Notes: a model not told the origin generated them from the sequence alone. Shown: positions 8,897 to 20,058, counted from the first letter of the stretch. The stretch: DNA of 64,000 bases from Muscardinus avellanarius (GCA_963383645.1 OY726572.1:21420792-21484791), one strand, 5' to 3'. Made by a program: numbers and translations.

Positions 8897-11513
8897 GTAA
8901 GGAAATCTGGCCCAGCGGAGGGAGCTGGGAGGCAGAGGTTGGAGGGCGAGAAGCCACTCTGAGGGCAGAGCCGGGCTCAGTATTAGTGTTCCTGCCCGAG
9001 AGCAGGGGCATGGGCCCCTGACACCCCACAGGGCCGCACTGGCAGAGGCTGGGATGAATCAGAGCACTGCTGCAAGCTGGCCCTTCCCACTTCCCACGAG
9101 GACACTGAGGCTGGAGGAGGGCTTGAGAATTGCCCAAGGTTCCCAGGCAGCAGCAGCAGCAGCAGCAGGGCTGGGGCCTGGCTAGGTCAAGCATGGGCCC
9201 TGCCAAGCAGGGTGTGTCTCTGTGCTCCCTGTGGGCCCGAGGGCACCCCGCTAAGCTGGATTAGAAGACAGAGGTGGGGTGTTAGTGGAGCAGTAGAAAC
9301 CAGGACCCTCAGTTCTGAGCCAGGCTTTGCGGGCATACTGCCATCTGAACCTAGCATAGGCCTTCCCCGGCTATAAAACAGGTAAGGGCTCAGAGCCACA
9401 AAGGCGAGCTGGGGTCTCTCTGAAGTCTCTATTCAGCACTCCTGGCACTAGAACACTCCTAGAAGTCAGGGTCGGCAGGGGGCCTGGCTCTCACGCACTC
9501 ATGGGGCCCCTGCAGGGTGAGGCCAGTCCTGAGAACGCAGCGAGGGAGCGGAGCCGGGTGAGAACGCTGCGCCAGGCCTTCCTGGCCCTGCAGGCCGCCC
9601 TGCCGGCCGTGCCACCCGACACCAAGCTCTCCAAGTTGGATGTGTTGGTGCTGGCCACCAGCTACATCGCCCACCTCACCCGCATGCTCGGCCAGGAGCT
9701 GCCCAGCCCCGCCTGGCCGCCCTTCCTGCGTGGACTCCGCTACTTGCACCCTCTCAAGGTAGGTGAGGGGCCCAGGGACTTGGGTGGGGAGATCTTAATG
9801 CCCAGGGCCTTGGGGTGGGGGGTGCTGGATCGGGCCTCTGCCCTGCCTGAGCAGAACCGACCCTGGGGTCAGTTTTCTGGCTTTCTCAGAAGGAGAAAGA
9901 GTCTAGGCTGGCTCTTGGGACGGGGCTGACCCTGTGTCCCTCTGGGGTGGTGCGTAGAAATGGTTTCATGGGGACTTGGTTCCAACAAGAGGAGGGAAAG
10001 ACTCTGGGGTTCTCAATATCAGGCAGAGAAGGGGAACAGTTTCAGGAGTGAGGGCCGGGGAATTAAACAGCACCCAGGGGAGTTCTGGACCTCCAGAGAC
10101 TTCAGCCCCTTGCACAGTGACTGTCTGGCTGTCCTGCTGCAGGAAGACCCACCCTCAGCAACCGGGTGGGGGCTTCCAGCATGCGCCACTGGCCAGACTG
10201 TCACCTCGCTGGCCCGAACCTCAGCTTGATTACGGGTAAGATGGGAGCTAGCAGGAGCCTGCCCTGCCGGGTACACAAATGGGACGATGAATGAGAAATC
10301 TAATCAACAGTAACCTGCGGTGTCGGCTAGCGGGACTTGGGCGCTGAAGCTATCCCAGGAGCTGGGCTAAGCGCCGTAGTGCATTTCTGTCTCTTGACCC
10401 AACAAGGGACAACAGGAAGATTATGATGAGGAAACCGAAGCAGAAGCAGAGAGGTCAAGCGACTGGGTGCACTTGGAGTCCGGGGCGCCTGACTCGCAGC
10501 CACTGAGCTGGCCACGTGGTCCTGGAATAGCCGTAAGGGGCAGCTGAAGAGTTTCTGTGTGATGAAGGAAGGGCTATCTCCCCTCCCAGCAGTTACGAGA
10601 TCAGGTTTTTTTTTTTTAATGAAAATACTTTCTACTCTCTCCCCTTAAATATCATAGTTCTGAAATATCTTGAAATGAGATTCCCCCCCCCCCCTTTCTT
10701 GCACTTACGGCTAAAATGTAAGAATCCGAGCTAACTGGGGCAAGAGGTGGCACGTGGTGCAGGGTCCTGGAGGGACGCCGCGGGGTTCTCAGCTGCAAAT
10801 GGTGACAGGCGAAAGCCTGGCACTAGCTGATGACTGGTAAGCATGGTGGAGAGAGAACAAAGTGGGGCCTGGTTAGGTCTAGAGCGCTGGCAGACTGCTG
10901 GAGAGGGGATGGTTAGCCCCCTCTAATCAACCCCCTCAGCCCCAGGGGCAGGGGCTGCTGGGAAAATTCTCTAGGACCTCTTGACTCCTGCTGGAAGGAG
11001 GGATACTCCTCGGAGGGGCCCAGCTGGGAGGGAGTTTTCCCTGGCTCCATTGCTTGGTCCATTGCCCGGCCTCAGCCCAGGGCACCTGACCTCCCTCCCA
11101 TCCTCGTCTCCCAACTGAAGCCTGCTCCTCCTGAACCTCTAAGCCAGGCTTAGGGTACCCGGAGGACCTGTGGGGCTCCTCGTGGTGGTGAGACCTCTGT
11201 TGTCGGTGCTGTGCTGGCTGGGGCGGGCCGGCGTGAGGCAGAGGAGCCAGGGAAGGCGAGCTTCGGGCACCAAGGATTCTGGACCGTGAAGAGCTGCAGT
11301 ATCTTCACTCACCGCCCGTCCCGTGTCTTGCAGAAGTGGCCCATGCGATCTCGTCTCTATGCCGGAGGCCTGGGATGCTCTGGTGTCGACTCCACCGCAG
11401 CCATTGCCGCCTGCCAAAGAAGCAGAGATGCAGAGGTGGGGTCCCAAGTCTCTGGAGAGGCAGATGTCTTCCTTCCCGCCAGGCCACTCTCACCAGCTCT
11501 TGGAGATAAATGA
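8675..11513 (+). CDS. TCF23: TCF23, basic helix-loop-helix transcription factor 23 (complete CDS, 3 exons)
   Basis: Coding exons are 8675-8896, 9516-9758 and 11334-11513, all joined in phase 0 with GT/AG introns of 619 and 1575 bp. They give 74+81+59 = 214 codons, the same length as human TCF23. The bHLH domain lies at about residues 80-134. Its basic part contains [10 protein letters not shown], helix 1 contains [13 protein letters not shown], a short loop carries PDTKLSK, and helix 2 contains [18 protein letters not shown]. The N-terminal 74 residues are basic and probably disordered. The C-terminal part follows helix 2 with a [17 protein letters not shown] segment and ends PLSPALGDK. From family knowledge, TCF23 (OUT) is a nuclear bHLH factor expressed in reproductive tissues; it is reported to inhibit E-protein DNA binding and to act in decidualisation. 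The start was chosen because MSQ opens the family protein and phase and total length then fit. SLC5A6 downstream supports the assignment by synteny. No disabling change is seen. Confidence 0.96.
9085..9190 (-). mobile_element. MIR fragment in TCF23 intron 1, with (CAG)7
   Basis: GAGGACACTGAGGCTGGAGG and TTGCCCAAGGTTCCCAGGC match the complement of the MIR body. A seven-unit CAG repeat (9148-9168) lies inside it. It is intronic, so it does not encode polyglutamine. Confidence 0.6.
9516..9758 (+). CDS. TCF23: TCF23 coding exon 2 (residues 75-155, bHLH domain)
   Basis: The acceptor is CCCCTGCAG ending at 9515 and the donor is GTAGGT at 9759. The exon is 81 codons and carries the whole bHLH domain. 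The ATG at 9501 lies in the intron just before the acceptor and is not a start. Confidence 0.96.
10345..10510 (-). mobile_element. MIR fragment in TCF23 intron 2
   Basis: GATGAGGAAACCGAAGCAGA, AGAGAGGTCAAGCGACT and the flanking segments follow the complement of the MIR body. Confidence 0.6.
11334..11513 (+). CDS. TCF23: TCF23 coding exon 3 (residues 156-214 and stop)
   Basis: The acceptor TGTCTTGCAG ends at 11333. The exon encodes [14 protein letters not shown] and onward and ends ALGDK before TGA at 11511-11513. Confidence 0.95.
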   Translation, partial: KWPMRSRLYAGGLGCSGVDSTAAIAACQRSRDAEVGSQVSGEADVFLPARPLSPALGDK

Positions 11514-14190
11514 CCATCACATTCATCCCATCTCCCAGACTGTGACTCTTGCTCAGGGACCTGGATTTGCTAACAGTCCCTACCTGTTTTCTCAGCCATC
11601 GGATTTGACTCAGGCTCAGCTTCCAAGTTCTGCCATTCAGACCCGGTGAAGCAGCCGGCGCCTGCTGCGCAGGGCAGAGATCCTCGCTGTCGGCACCCTG
11701 GCGGGGACTTCTCAGGGGCTCTTCTGGGGCAGCTACGTGGAAGGGGAGAGGAAGGGGTTTGACTGGGTTCAAAGTTAAGCAAATCACTAATCCCCTTTTA
11801 TCCACCAAGGCTCCTACAAATCCTCTGCACAGAGGGAGAGCACAGACATCACTGTGCAGGTGCAGTGGGTGGGGCTAGGATGGCAGCAGCCCCGGGTGCT
11901 GATGGGAAAGTCATGGGACCCCATAGGCTCTTGATAGCTGGAAATGTGAACAGATCTGGGCTAGAGACAGGTAGCCAGAGGAGAAACTGAAGAAAGGAAT
12001 ATATGTTTTTATTGCACCATGAGATGCTTACCCAATGTCAAAGAGTCAGCGAGGAATTTAGCATTCTTGTCTCTGAGTTTGCGGCCTCTCCAGCTGCCCC
12101 TCGTCATTAAATCTTCTCCTTCTCTGGGCCCTGCACCCTTCTGCTCTTTTTTTTTTTTTTTTTTTTTTTGACATGAGTTATAGCTGCAGGTTAAGGCATA
12201 AAACTTGCATTGCTTACATTCCAGCTCCCAGAGAAAGCACTAGCTAGTCCCGGCTATAGTTCAAGAAGATCTTACCCCAGAGGCAGCTCTGCCTTAACAA
12301 ACCTGGCAGTCATTTAAGGCCCTGCCTGTGAAGGACATTGATAGACTCAATTACATTCTCAAAGGAGTGTTTATCTTTTCTGGGGGGATATCATCCCGGT
12401 CTTCTCTTTCCATTATGTTAGAAACCTTACCTCAAGGGAAAACAAGACAGACCCAGGGGTTCAGCGGGCGGGTTCCCTGTGTAGCTGATGCCTGAGGTTT
12501 CATGGGCACTGAATCAATCAATCTGGAAATTAGCTCCCAAGGCCAGCTTATCCCCGCAGGCACGGCCCTCCCAGGCACTCCCTAAGACCTGTAAGGAGGT
12601 GCCAGAAATGTGATAGAGCTTTAATGGAATTCATCGCTGGCCCTGAAGAAGTAATTTGAAGGCTAATCACAGAGTGTACACACACCGAGGTGAACTTTCC
12701 AGATCACGTGTAGTTTCAAAACTGCCACCTGAAGTCCAGGCAGGCGAGGAGCCGCCTTTTTGTTAAATTTCAGCACCCAAGGCAGACTAGGTTCCAACGG
12801 AGTGATGGCCAGACCAAGCTGTCAATGTCACCGTGGGTGTAAAGCAGGTCTGGGCAGGCTGGGAGGGGCTGGGGCTGACTCAGCGAGCTGGCGTGGAGGT
12901 AGGAAAGGAGACACAGAACGTCCCAGCCTGCGCTGCCTGGGATGTGGGAGAGCAGCTGGCCCATGGCTGGGAGCCATGGGAGAAGGCCTCGCCAAGGCCG
13001 AACTCGTAAATCAGCCCGAAACCGTGAGGGACCCTGCAGAGCTTGTCCAGAGCTGCTTCTAGGCAGCTGGACGGGGCTGGGCAGGAGCAGAGACCAGGTG
13101 TGGGAGGCTGCGAGCAGTGCTCTTCAGAAGACCATAAAAGTCCGGCTTGTGTGTTCTATTTTTAAAGCCAGATAGCAGCATCTTCCTGGAGGAGTTGGAG
13201 GGTGGTAAGCAGAGGTGTAGATGAATCTCGTCCTGCTGACCGGCACATGGTCTCTTTCTGGCCATGGCTTTTGGGGTGTGATGGGGGTCCCTTAAGAGCC
13301 CCGAGCTTCTCCTGATAATGGAGTAGACTTTGGAGCCTGCCTTGCCCCCCACCCTGCTCAGACTCAAGCCTTTGCTGCAACACCTCAGACCCTAGGGGCG
13401 ACCACATCACCCTGGTGGACAAAGGAGGGTGAGGAGGAGGTTGGAGGAGGGCCAGGCCTATCAGGGCATATTTTTAATACTGCCCAGGCTCTTTCCAGGC
13501 AGAGTGGTTTTCCTTAGTGCCCAGGACAGCCATGCAGGGCCCAGGGGCATCTCCTCCAGCTGGAGAGCGTGCAGTGTGTGGAGGCCCAGGGGGTGGCTGG
13601 GCCTCACCCTCCCTGGCAAGCACGGGGCTGCCCTTGAGAAGTGTCTGCTGGAGCCTGGGATCCATGGACCAACCAGCATCGGGAGTGACCCCCTTGTCAC
13701 AGGCTGCAGCAGGTGAGAATGGCTGGAGGCCGCAGAGGCTGCTAAGGTCTGGGCTCAGAAGATTTTCTTCCTTAGGAACAAAGGTGTGCAGCAAAGAAGT
13801 CCCACGTTAACAGGAGGATACGTGACATGAAGGTGGCCTGGGTTGGGAGTCGGAGAGAGAGCTGCTCCCCAGAAGACCTGGGGAACTCCATGTGCATGAG
13901 ATTCCAGGCAGGAAGAGGCAGGGGGGCGAGGAGAGCTCCCTACTGGATGTGCACAACCCTTATAAGCAGCAGGAGAGTAGGGCAAAGGCCTGTACAGGGC
14001 CGTGGAGGGCAGAGCTGGCCCAGCAATAGCTAGGGTGGGGACTGCAGGTTCACCAAGCTAGGAACGAGCATAAGATCCAGTGGCTTTCTGTGAGAAATCT
14101 CTTCTCTCCCTCTTAAAGGAGCCTGGCTAGGATGAATTAGACAGCTCCACCCTTTCCCTTTTGTGGCACGAGCATGCGGGCTTATTCTAC
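11514..14190. other. Mostly unique sequence downstream of TCF23
   Basis: Contains the presumed TCF23 3' UTR (to about 12130), a T-run at 12148-12170 and GC-rich unique DNA. Open frames near 12.8-13.8 kb overlap on both strands and show no conserved domain or splice structure. I see no further gene. Confidence 0.5.
12106..12111 (+). terminator. Candidate TCF23 polyadenylation signal (ATTAAA)
   Basis: This is the first common poly(A) hexamer variant I see downstream of the TCF23 stop. It would give a 3' UTR of about 600 nt. Other sites are possible. Confidence 0.3.
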
Positions 14191-14194
14191 TCTG

Positions 14195-14400
14195 TTCCAG
14201 AGTAGGCAAGTCAGGGCCAGTGGGCCAGATCCAGCCCTGCCCCCCTTATCTTTGTAAATAAAGTTTTATTGGCACACAGCCACACCTACTTGTTTAAGTA
14301 TTATTTATGGCTGTCTTTCTGATACTAAGACAGAGATGAATACTGAAAGGCCTAAAATATTTACTCTGGACTTCACAGGAAGATTGCTGACCACAGCTCT
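14195..14400. mobile_element. hAT-Charlie-like non-autonomous DNA transposon relic
   Basis: Carries GGGCCAGATCCAGCCC, the core TTTGTAAATAAAGTTTTATT, GGCACACAGCCACACC and CCTAAAATATTTACTCTGG, ending near GATTGCTGACCACAG. This is a well-known order in mammalian hAT elements. Confidence 0.75.
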
Positions 14401-14579
14401 ACCAGGTGAAGCAAAGGCACTGGGGGCATTCAAAGTGTGGTCTGGGCATGGTCTAAGTGGCCAAAACGATTAAGATGCTATTTGCTGTCTTGTACTTTTT
14501 TCTATCACAGTGTAGTGCTCTAAGAAGGACGGTGGCATGAAGTGAAGATCAGCCATTAGGCCTGAAGCGTGGGTGCAGG

Positions 14580-15006
14580 CAATCCTCCACTTACAGTGAG
14601 GTTGCATCCAGACTAAAGCAGTTGTAAATGAAGATACACTAGCCAACAGACATCATAGCTGAGTAAGGCACACACTGTGGGGTAACCGCTGTTTGCTTTC
14701 TCAACCACATGGCTGGCTGGGAGATGTGGGTCAATGCCACTGCCAGTCATCACCAGAGAGCATGGTGCCTGCTACCACAACCAAGGAAAAGACCCAAATT
14801 CAAAATTCCAAGTATGGAGCCGGGCGTGGTGGCGCACCCTTGTAATCCCTGCACTTGAGAGGCGGAGGAGACAGGAGGAGCATGCTGGTTTGAAGCCAGC
14901 CTCAGCTGGCTTAAGAGACCCCGTTTCCAAATAAAAATATATTTTAAAAAATAGGTCTGGGAGTGTAGCCCGGAGGTAGAAGGGTTTCCAGCAACCCCAG
15001 TACCAC

Positions 15007-15046
<40 letters not shown>

Positions 15047-15115
15047 CCAACTATGGTTCCTATAGAATGTGCGTTGCTTTTCCAACATCATTTAGACAAA
15101 CCGTTTAAGCCAGGC
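14580..15115. mobile_element. Tigger-like DNA transposon relic interrupted by an S2 SINE
   Basis: TTACAGTGAGGTTGCATCC, CATGGCTGGCTGGGAG, CAATGCCACTGCCAGTCATC and AAATTCAAAATTCCAAGTAT follow the order of a TcMar-Tigger type element. An S2 SINE (14818-15044) splits it with target copies AATTCCAAGTATGG / AATTCCAACTATGG. Confidence 0.65.
14818..15044 (+). mobile_element. B1-ID SINE, subfamily S2, nested in the Tigger-like relic
   Basis: Contains CTGGCTTAAGAGACCCCG and GTAGAAGGGTTTCCAGCAAC. The poly(A) tail is about 37 nt long. Confidence 0.9.
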
Positions 15116-15167
15116 GCCTTCTATGATCTAAAGGGATTGTATCAGGAATACATTCAAAGGGCGTGGG

Positions 15168-15344
15168 AAGCCAGGCATGATGCTGCACACCTGTAATTCC
15201 AGTACTTGGAAGGCTGAGACAAGAGAAATCCAAGTCAGACTGAGACCAGGCTCAAACTTACTGAGATTCTCAGAAGCATAGTGAGACTCTGTTTCAAAAT
15301 TGTTTATTGCTCTGAGATAGAATGCCCCTGGATTCAATTCCCAG

Positions 15345-15387
<43 letters not shown>

Positions 15388-15660
15388 AGAGGAGAGAGGA
15401 GAGAGAGAGAAAAGAAAAAGAAGAAAAAGGAGGAGGAGGAGGAGAAGGAGGAGATAAAAACAGAAAGAAAAGGCTTTGGAATGTACTTCACTGGTAGATT
15501 GCTTGCCTAGCATGTGCAAGGCCCTGGGTTCAACCTCCAGTGCTATAAAAATAAAAATAAAAAAAAAGAAAAGGAAGAGGAGGAATTAGAGAAGAGGCAG
15601 AAGAGGAGGAGGAGGAAGAAGAGGAGGAGGAGGAAAGAAAAAAAGTTTCCTTTAGAATGT
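15168..15660 (+). mobile_element. Old B1-ID SINE, GA-rich tract and a single ID element
   Basis: SINE body 15168-15345, then a GA/purine tract to 15467. A single ID element follows at 15468-15545 with TTGCCTAGCATGTGCAAGGC, the classical rodent ID core. Another purine tract runs to 15645. Confidence 0.82.
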
Positions 15661-15669
15661 ATTAAAAAT

Positions 15670-15885
15670 TGAGTGGTTTGGTGGCGCACGCTTGTAATCC
15701 CCGCGCTTGGGAGGCTGAGACAGGAGGATCGCGCAGGTTTGAAGTCAGCCTCAGCTACTTAGTGAGGCTCTCAGCAACTTAGTAAGACCCTGTTTCCAAA
15801 TAAAATATACAATAGGTATGGGAGGGTAGCCCAAAGGTCAAAAGCCCCTGGGTTCCATCCCCAGTTCCATGCGTGCGCGCGCGCA

Positions 15886-15938
<53 letters not shown>
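15670..15938 (+). mobile_element. S1 SINE with (GC)n(AC)n tail
   Basis: Body 15670-15868, then alternating GC (15871-15896) and AC (15897-15938). Target duplication AATGTATTAAAA on both sides. Confidence 0.88.
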
Positions 15939-15939
<1 letters not shown>

Positions 15940-16017
15940 TAATGTATTAAAATCACCACTGAGCAATAAGAGATTTGCAATCAAATAATAAACAGGCTAG
16001 AAACTTAATCAAACACT

Positions 16018-16086
16018 TTTTTTTTTTTTTGGTGGTACTAGGGGCGGAACCCAGAGGCTTTCTACCTCCGGGCTATACTCCTAGAC

Positions 16087-16156
<70 letters not shown>

Positions 16157-16288
16157 ATTTGGAAACAGGGTCTCGCTAAGTTGCTGAAAGCCTCACTAAG
16201 TAGCCGAGGCTGGCTTCGAACCTACGTGATCCTCCTGTCTCAGCCTCCCAAGCGCGGGGATTACAAGCGTGCGCCACCACGCCCGGCT
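16018..16288 (-). mobile_element. S1 SINE with (TA)n inside its linker
   Basis: The complement of an S1 copy. The AT-rich linker has expanded to a TA run at about 16088-16151. Perfect 13-bp target duplication. Confidence 0.9.
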
Positions 16289-16496
16289 TAATCAAACACC
16301 TTTCTAAAAATGATACCCAAATGGTGAGAGATGTTCAACATTGTTAATGGTTGAAAAAAATACAAACTGAAGTCATGACACCTCAACACAACCACCAGAA
16401 TGGCTAATATCTGTATCTATTAAATCCAGTAAGTGCACTTTTAGGTATACACCCTCCAAAAGAGTGCACAAGTCATCAAAAATATTTACATGGCAG

Positions 16497-16677
16497 CCAG
16501 AGGAGGTGGCGCACGCTTGGAATCTCCGCGCTTGGGAGGCGGAGACAGGAGGACCGCGCAGGTTCGAAGCCAGCCTCGCTGGCTTAGGAGACCCTGTTTC
16601 CAAATAAAAATATAAAAAATAGGTGTCTGGGAGTGTAGCCTGGAGGTAGAAGGGTTTACAGGAACTCCAGTACCACA
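16497..16677 (+). mobile_element. S2 SINE
   Basis: Contains CAGCCTCGCTGGCTTAGGAG and GTAGAAGGGTTTACAGGAAC. Nested in the L1 fragment. Confidence 0.88.
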
Positions 16678-17189
16678 AAAATATATTTACATGGATATTT
16701 AAAACAGTATTAGTTGTAATAGCCCCAAACTGGACACCTGTGTGCTTTCCCATGGCCTCTGGGTTGGGATTCCGCAACTGTGGCTTTGCCAGCAGGAACC
16801 TTATCACGATCCATCAATAGAGGGCGCTAGAGGAAGCCCACGAGACGGAAGAATGCGGCTGGCTTCCAGAGCCCGTGTCAGGGTGGTGACAGCTCTTTAC
16901 CCCGCGCCTGTGCTTGGCTCAAGTGTGCTTTTATTCTCAAAACCAGCGTTAATCGGGCCCCTTAACAGAAGCCTGCACCAGCTGTTAACAGCATGCCTGC
17001 TGCTGAAGTCGGGTGCCACCTTCTCAGGGCTCCTCCAAGCTCTTAGGTTCCAGTAACTCTCACCTCATCCCCTTAGCCTCACCCCTCAGGTGGCACCCCT
17101 TCCTTCAGGTGCCACCTCGAATCTCCTGGGCATTTCACCTTCGCCTTTCCAGTCCTTATAACCAATTCTTTCTGTTAAAATAATTGGTG

Positions 17190-17605
17190 TGGTTGCTGGG
17201 TGTGGTGGCGCACTCTTGTAATCCCAGTACTTGGGAGGCTGAGACAGGAGGACTGCAGGTGTGAGGTCAGTTTCAGAAACTTAGAAAAGCTCTCAGCAAT
17301 TGAGTGAGACCTTCTTTCAAAATAAAACAGGAGCCGGGTGTGGTGGAACATGCTTGTAATCCCTGCATTTGGGAGGCTGAGACAGGAGGATCGGAGTTTG
17401 CAGACAGCTTCAGCTACTTAGTGAGGCCCTTTGCAACTCAGTGAGACTCTCTTTCAAAATAAAGAATAAAAAATAGGGCTGGGGGTGTAGCTTGGAGGTA
17501 GAATGCCCCTGGTCCATCCCCAGTACCGCAAAAAATTAATTAGTTAATTAATTAAATAGGGCTGAGGGTGCAGCCCAGAGGCAGAATTGCTCATGGGTAC
17601 CATCC

Positions 17606-17642
<37 letters not shown>
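17190..17642 (+). mobile_element. B1-ID SINE split by an S3 SINE
   Basis: Host head 17190-17328 and host ID part 17557-17614. An S3 copy (17332-17556) sits in the linker. (CA)n closes the host tail. Confidence 0.85.
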
Positions 17643-17643
<1 letters not shown>

Positions 17644-17741
17644 CTGGTGAGATTTTGATGGTCCTAAATGGACCCTGATACATCAACCAAGGTGAGATTC
17701 TGTGGGCATCTGACCAGGAATATATTGAATATTACTCCTTC

Positions 17742-17920
17742 TACCCTTTTTTATGATATTAGGAATTGAACTCAAGGGTATTCTACCACTAAGCCTATCT
17801 CCAGCCCTATTTTTTTTTTTTGAAACAAGATATTGCTAAGTTACTGCACACTGGCCTCAAACCTGCAACTCTCCTGTCTCAGCCTCCCAAGTACTAAGGT
17901 TACAGGCCTGTACCTCAGTA
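17742..17920 (-). mobile_element. Old B1-ID SINE
   Basis: Complement of the ID part (GAATTGAACTCAAGGGTATT), a T-run and the complement of the B1 head. Confidence 0.8.
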
Positions 17921-17931
17921 TTACCCTTCCA

Positions 17932-18340
17932 CCTTTTTTGTGGTACTAGGGATTGAACCCCAAGGCATTCTACAATCCCAGACCTTTTTTTTTTTTTTTT
18001 TTTTTGGTGGTACTGGGGTTCCTGGAAGCCCTTCTACCTCTGGGCTACACTCCCAGACCTATTTTTATATTTTTATTTAGAAACAGGGTCTCCTAAGCCA
18101 GCGCGCGCGGCTGGCTTCGAACCTGCGCGATCCTCCTGTCTCCGCCTCCCAAGCGCGGGGATGACAAGCGTGCGCCACCACGCCCGGCTCCAGACCTTTT
18201 TTTTTATTTTTCGTTTTAAAACAGGGGCTTGCTAGGTTGCTGAGAGTCTAAGTTGCTGAAGCTGGTCTCAAACCTGCTATCTTCCTGTCTCAGCTTCCTA
18301 AATACTGGGATTACAGGCATGTGCCACCACACCTGGCTCA
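17932..18340 (-). mobile_element. B1-ID SINE split by an S2 SINE
   Basis: Host ID part 17932-17982 and host head 18189-18338. The S2 insert is 17983-18188, with target copies near CCAGACC. Confidence 0.85.
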
Positions 18341-18548
18341 TTCTCCTTTTAAACAAGGAAACCGAGGGCTGCAAAAAGTTGCAGAACCGCACAGCCTTGC
18401 TTGGTTGATTGTCTAGGTGTCTTGTCATGGTCATAGAAATAAACCAGGGCTACAGGGAGCAGAGCTTTGTGGATGTGACTTTGTGGGAATGTCCACAAGG
18501 ACAACTAGGGTCATACCAATGTTCATGAACACTATCTAACTGGACTGG

Positions 18549-18880
18549 TTTTTTTTTTTTTTTTTTTTTTTCATTTCCTTTGAAGGTGCATGGAAAGATG
18601 GCATCTTTCCTAAGGTCTTCATGATCCTCCTACATTGTTTTAGTAACAGAATTGAGAACATCCAGAGGCACCTTGCCCTTACTTACAGCCACCATTGTGT
18701 ATGTGTGTTTAGTAAGATCACTTGTAAGGGTTGATTCTTTAACCAGATTGCAAACATGTGCAGAGATTGCCTCAACAAATGAACAAGAAAGCTGTGCAAT
18801 TTGCAGGCAAAGGTTTTGAAATTTGCAAGGAAAATTATATACTATGAGATCTTCTTGGGGGTGAGGCAAAGGGTGGACTA
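18549..18880 (-). pseudogene. Possible processed pseudogene, unidentified
   Basis: A 23-nt T-run (an A-tail on the - strand) follows a stretch open for 79 codons on the - strand (18630-18869, ending SVTKTM). I do not recognise the protein. No splice structure and no clear target duplication were found. It could equally be unique DNA next to a T-run. Confidence 0.25.
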
Positions 18881-19243
18881 GGTTTATAATAATTCATAAG
18901 GGTTGGTATATATATAATTTTCCTAACCCAGTTAAGTATAGCCTCCACCATTTAAATTCGTGTCTAAATAAAGCAGAACACAAACTGCTTATTTTAAAAT
19001 CTATTTTTATTTACACGGAGAGCCAAAATATTCTCTTAAGACTTTCCTAATACAGAAATTCTAGATTGGGCCAATATTTCTGTTCAGCCAGAGACACTAA
19101 ACAGGGCAAAAGTGGATGGACACTGCCTGAATTCGCTTCAGATGCCACGTTTCATTGTGCCGCTTGGATTCTGTGAGTTTTCTGGTTTAAAAAAGAAAGC
19201 AGGCTTATTTAGCTTCACTAAGGCATTCAGAAATCACCTTCAG
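18881..19243. other. Unique sequence, nothing recognised
   Basis: AT-rich, with no ORF or repeat I can support. Confidence 0.5.
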
Positions 19244-19680
19244 GCTGGGCACAGTGATGCATGCCTGTAATCCCAGTGTTTGGGAGGCTGAAATAGGAGG
19301 ATCACAGGCTCAGGGCCAGCCTCAGCAATTTAGCAAGACTCTGTTTCAAAATTAAAAAGAGTATGAGCCGTGTGTGGTGGTGCATGGTCATAATCCCAGC
19401 ATTTGGGAGGCTGAGACAGGAGGATCCGGGTTCACAGCCAGCCTCAGCTACTTAGTGAGGCCCTTTGCAACTCAGTGAGACCTTGTTTCAAAATAAAGAA
19501 TAAAAAGTAGGGCTGAAGGTGTAGCTCAGAGGTAGAATGCCCCTGGGTTCCATCCCCAGTACCAAAAGAAAAAATAAAAAGGGTTTGGAGTATAGCTCAG
19601 AGACAGAATACCCCTTGGTTCAATCCCCAGTACCAAAAGAGAGAGAGAGAGAGGGAGGGAGGGAGGGAGAGAGGGAGAGA

Positions 19681-19730
<50 letters not shown>
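19244..19730 (+). mobile_element. B1-ID SINE split by an S3 SINE, GA-rich tail
   Basis: Host head 19244-19368, S3 insert 19369-19580, host ID part 19581-19637. A GA/GGGA tract (19638-19730) grew from the tail. Confidence 0.85.
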
Positions 19731-19732
<2 letters not shown>

Positions 19733-19840
19733 GTTCAGGCTGGAGCTTGGTGGCATCTATCTTAGGGCAGAGTGGCCCTTGTTAGCCAGAATACCAACTT
19801 GTTCAATGAATCTTCTTTGTGGTGTCAAATGTATTCAGCA

Positions 19841-20012
19841 AGCTGGGAAGGGTGGCACACGCTTGTAATCCCAGTACTTGGAAAACAGAGTCAGGAGGAC
19901 CGCAGGTGCAAGGCCAGCCTCAGCAATTTAGTGAGACTCTATTTCAAAATAAGAGAATAAAATAGGCCTGGCAGTTTAGCTCGGAGATAGAATGACCCTG
20001 TGTTCCTCAGTA

Positions 20013-20046
<34 letters not shown>

Positions 20047-20058
20047 GCGCGCACACAC
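19841..20058 (+). mobile_element. B1-ID SINE with (AC)n(GC)n tail
   Basis: Starts GCTGGGAAGGGTGGCACACG. The ID part is shortened, and a CA repeat (20013-20058) is the tail. Confidence 0.83.

Larger units (their letters stand above)
15960..16740 (+). mobile_element. L1 3'-part fragment holding two SINEs
   Basis: L1-like pieces such as GATGTTCAACATTGTTAATG, ACCACCAGAATGGCTAATAT and AGTATTAGTTGTAATAGCCC are interrupted by two SINEs: 16018-16288 (-), with target copies CTTAATCAAACAC, and 16497-16677 (+), with target copies close to AAAAATATTTACATGG. Confidence 0.65.

Noticed and set aside
9148..9168. (CAG)7 as a coding polyglutamine tract
   Set aside because: It lies inside TCF23 intron 1, within a MIR fragment.
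9501..9929. ORF starting at the ATG at 9501 as an independent protein
   Set aside because: The true sequence is TCF23 exon 2, entered by splicing at 9516 and left at 9758; the rest is intron.
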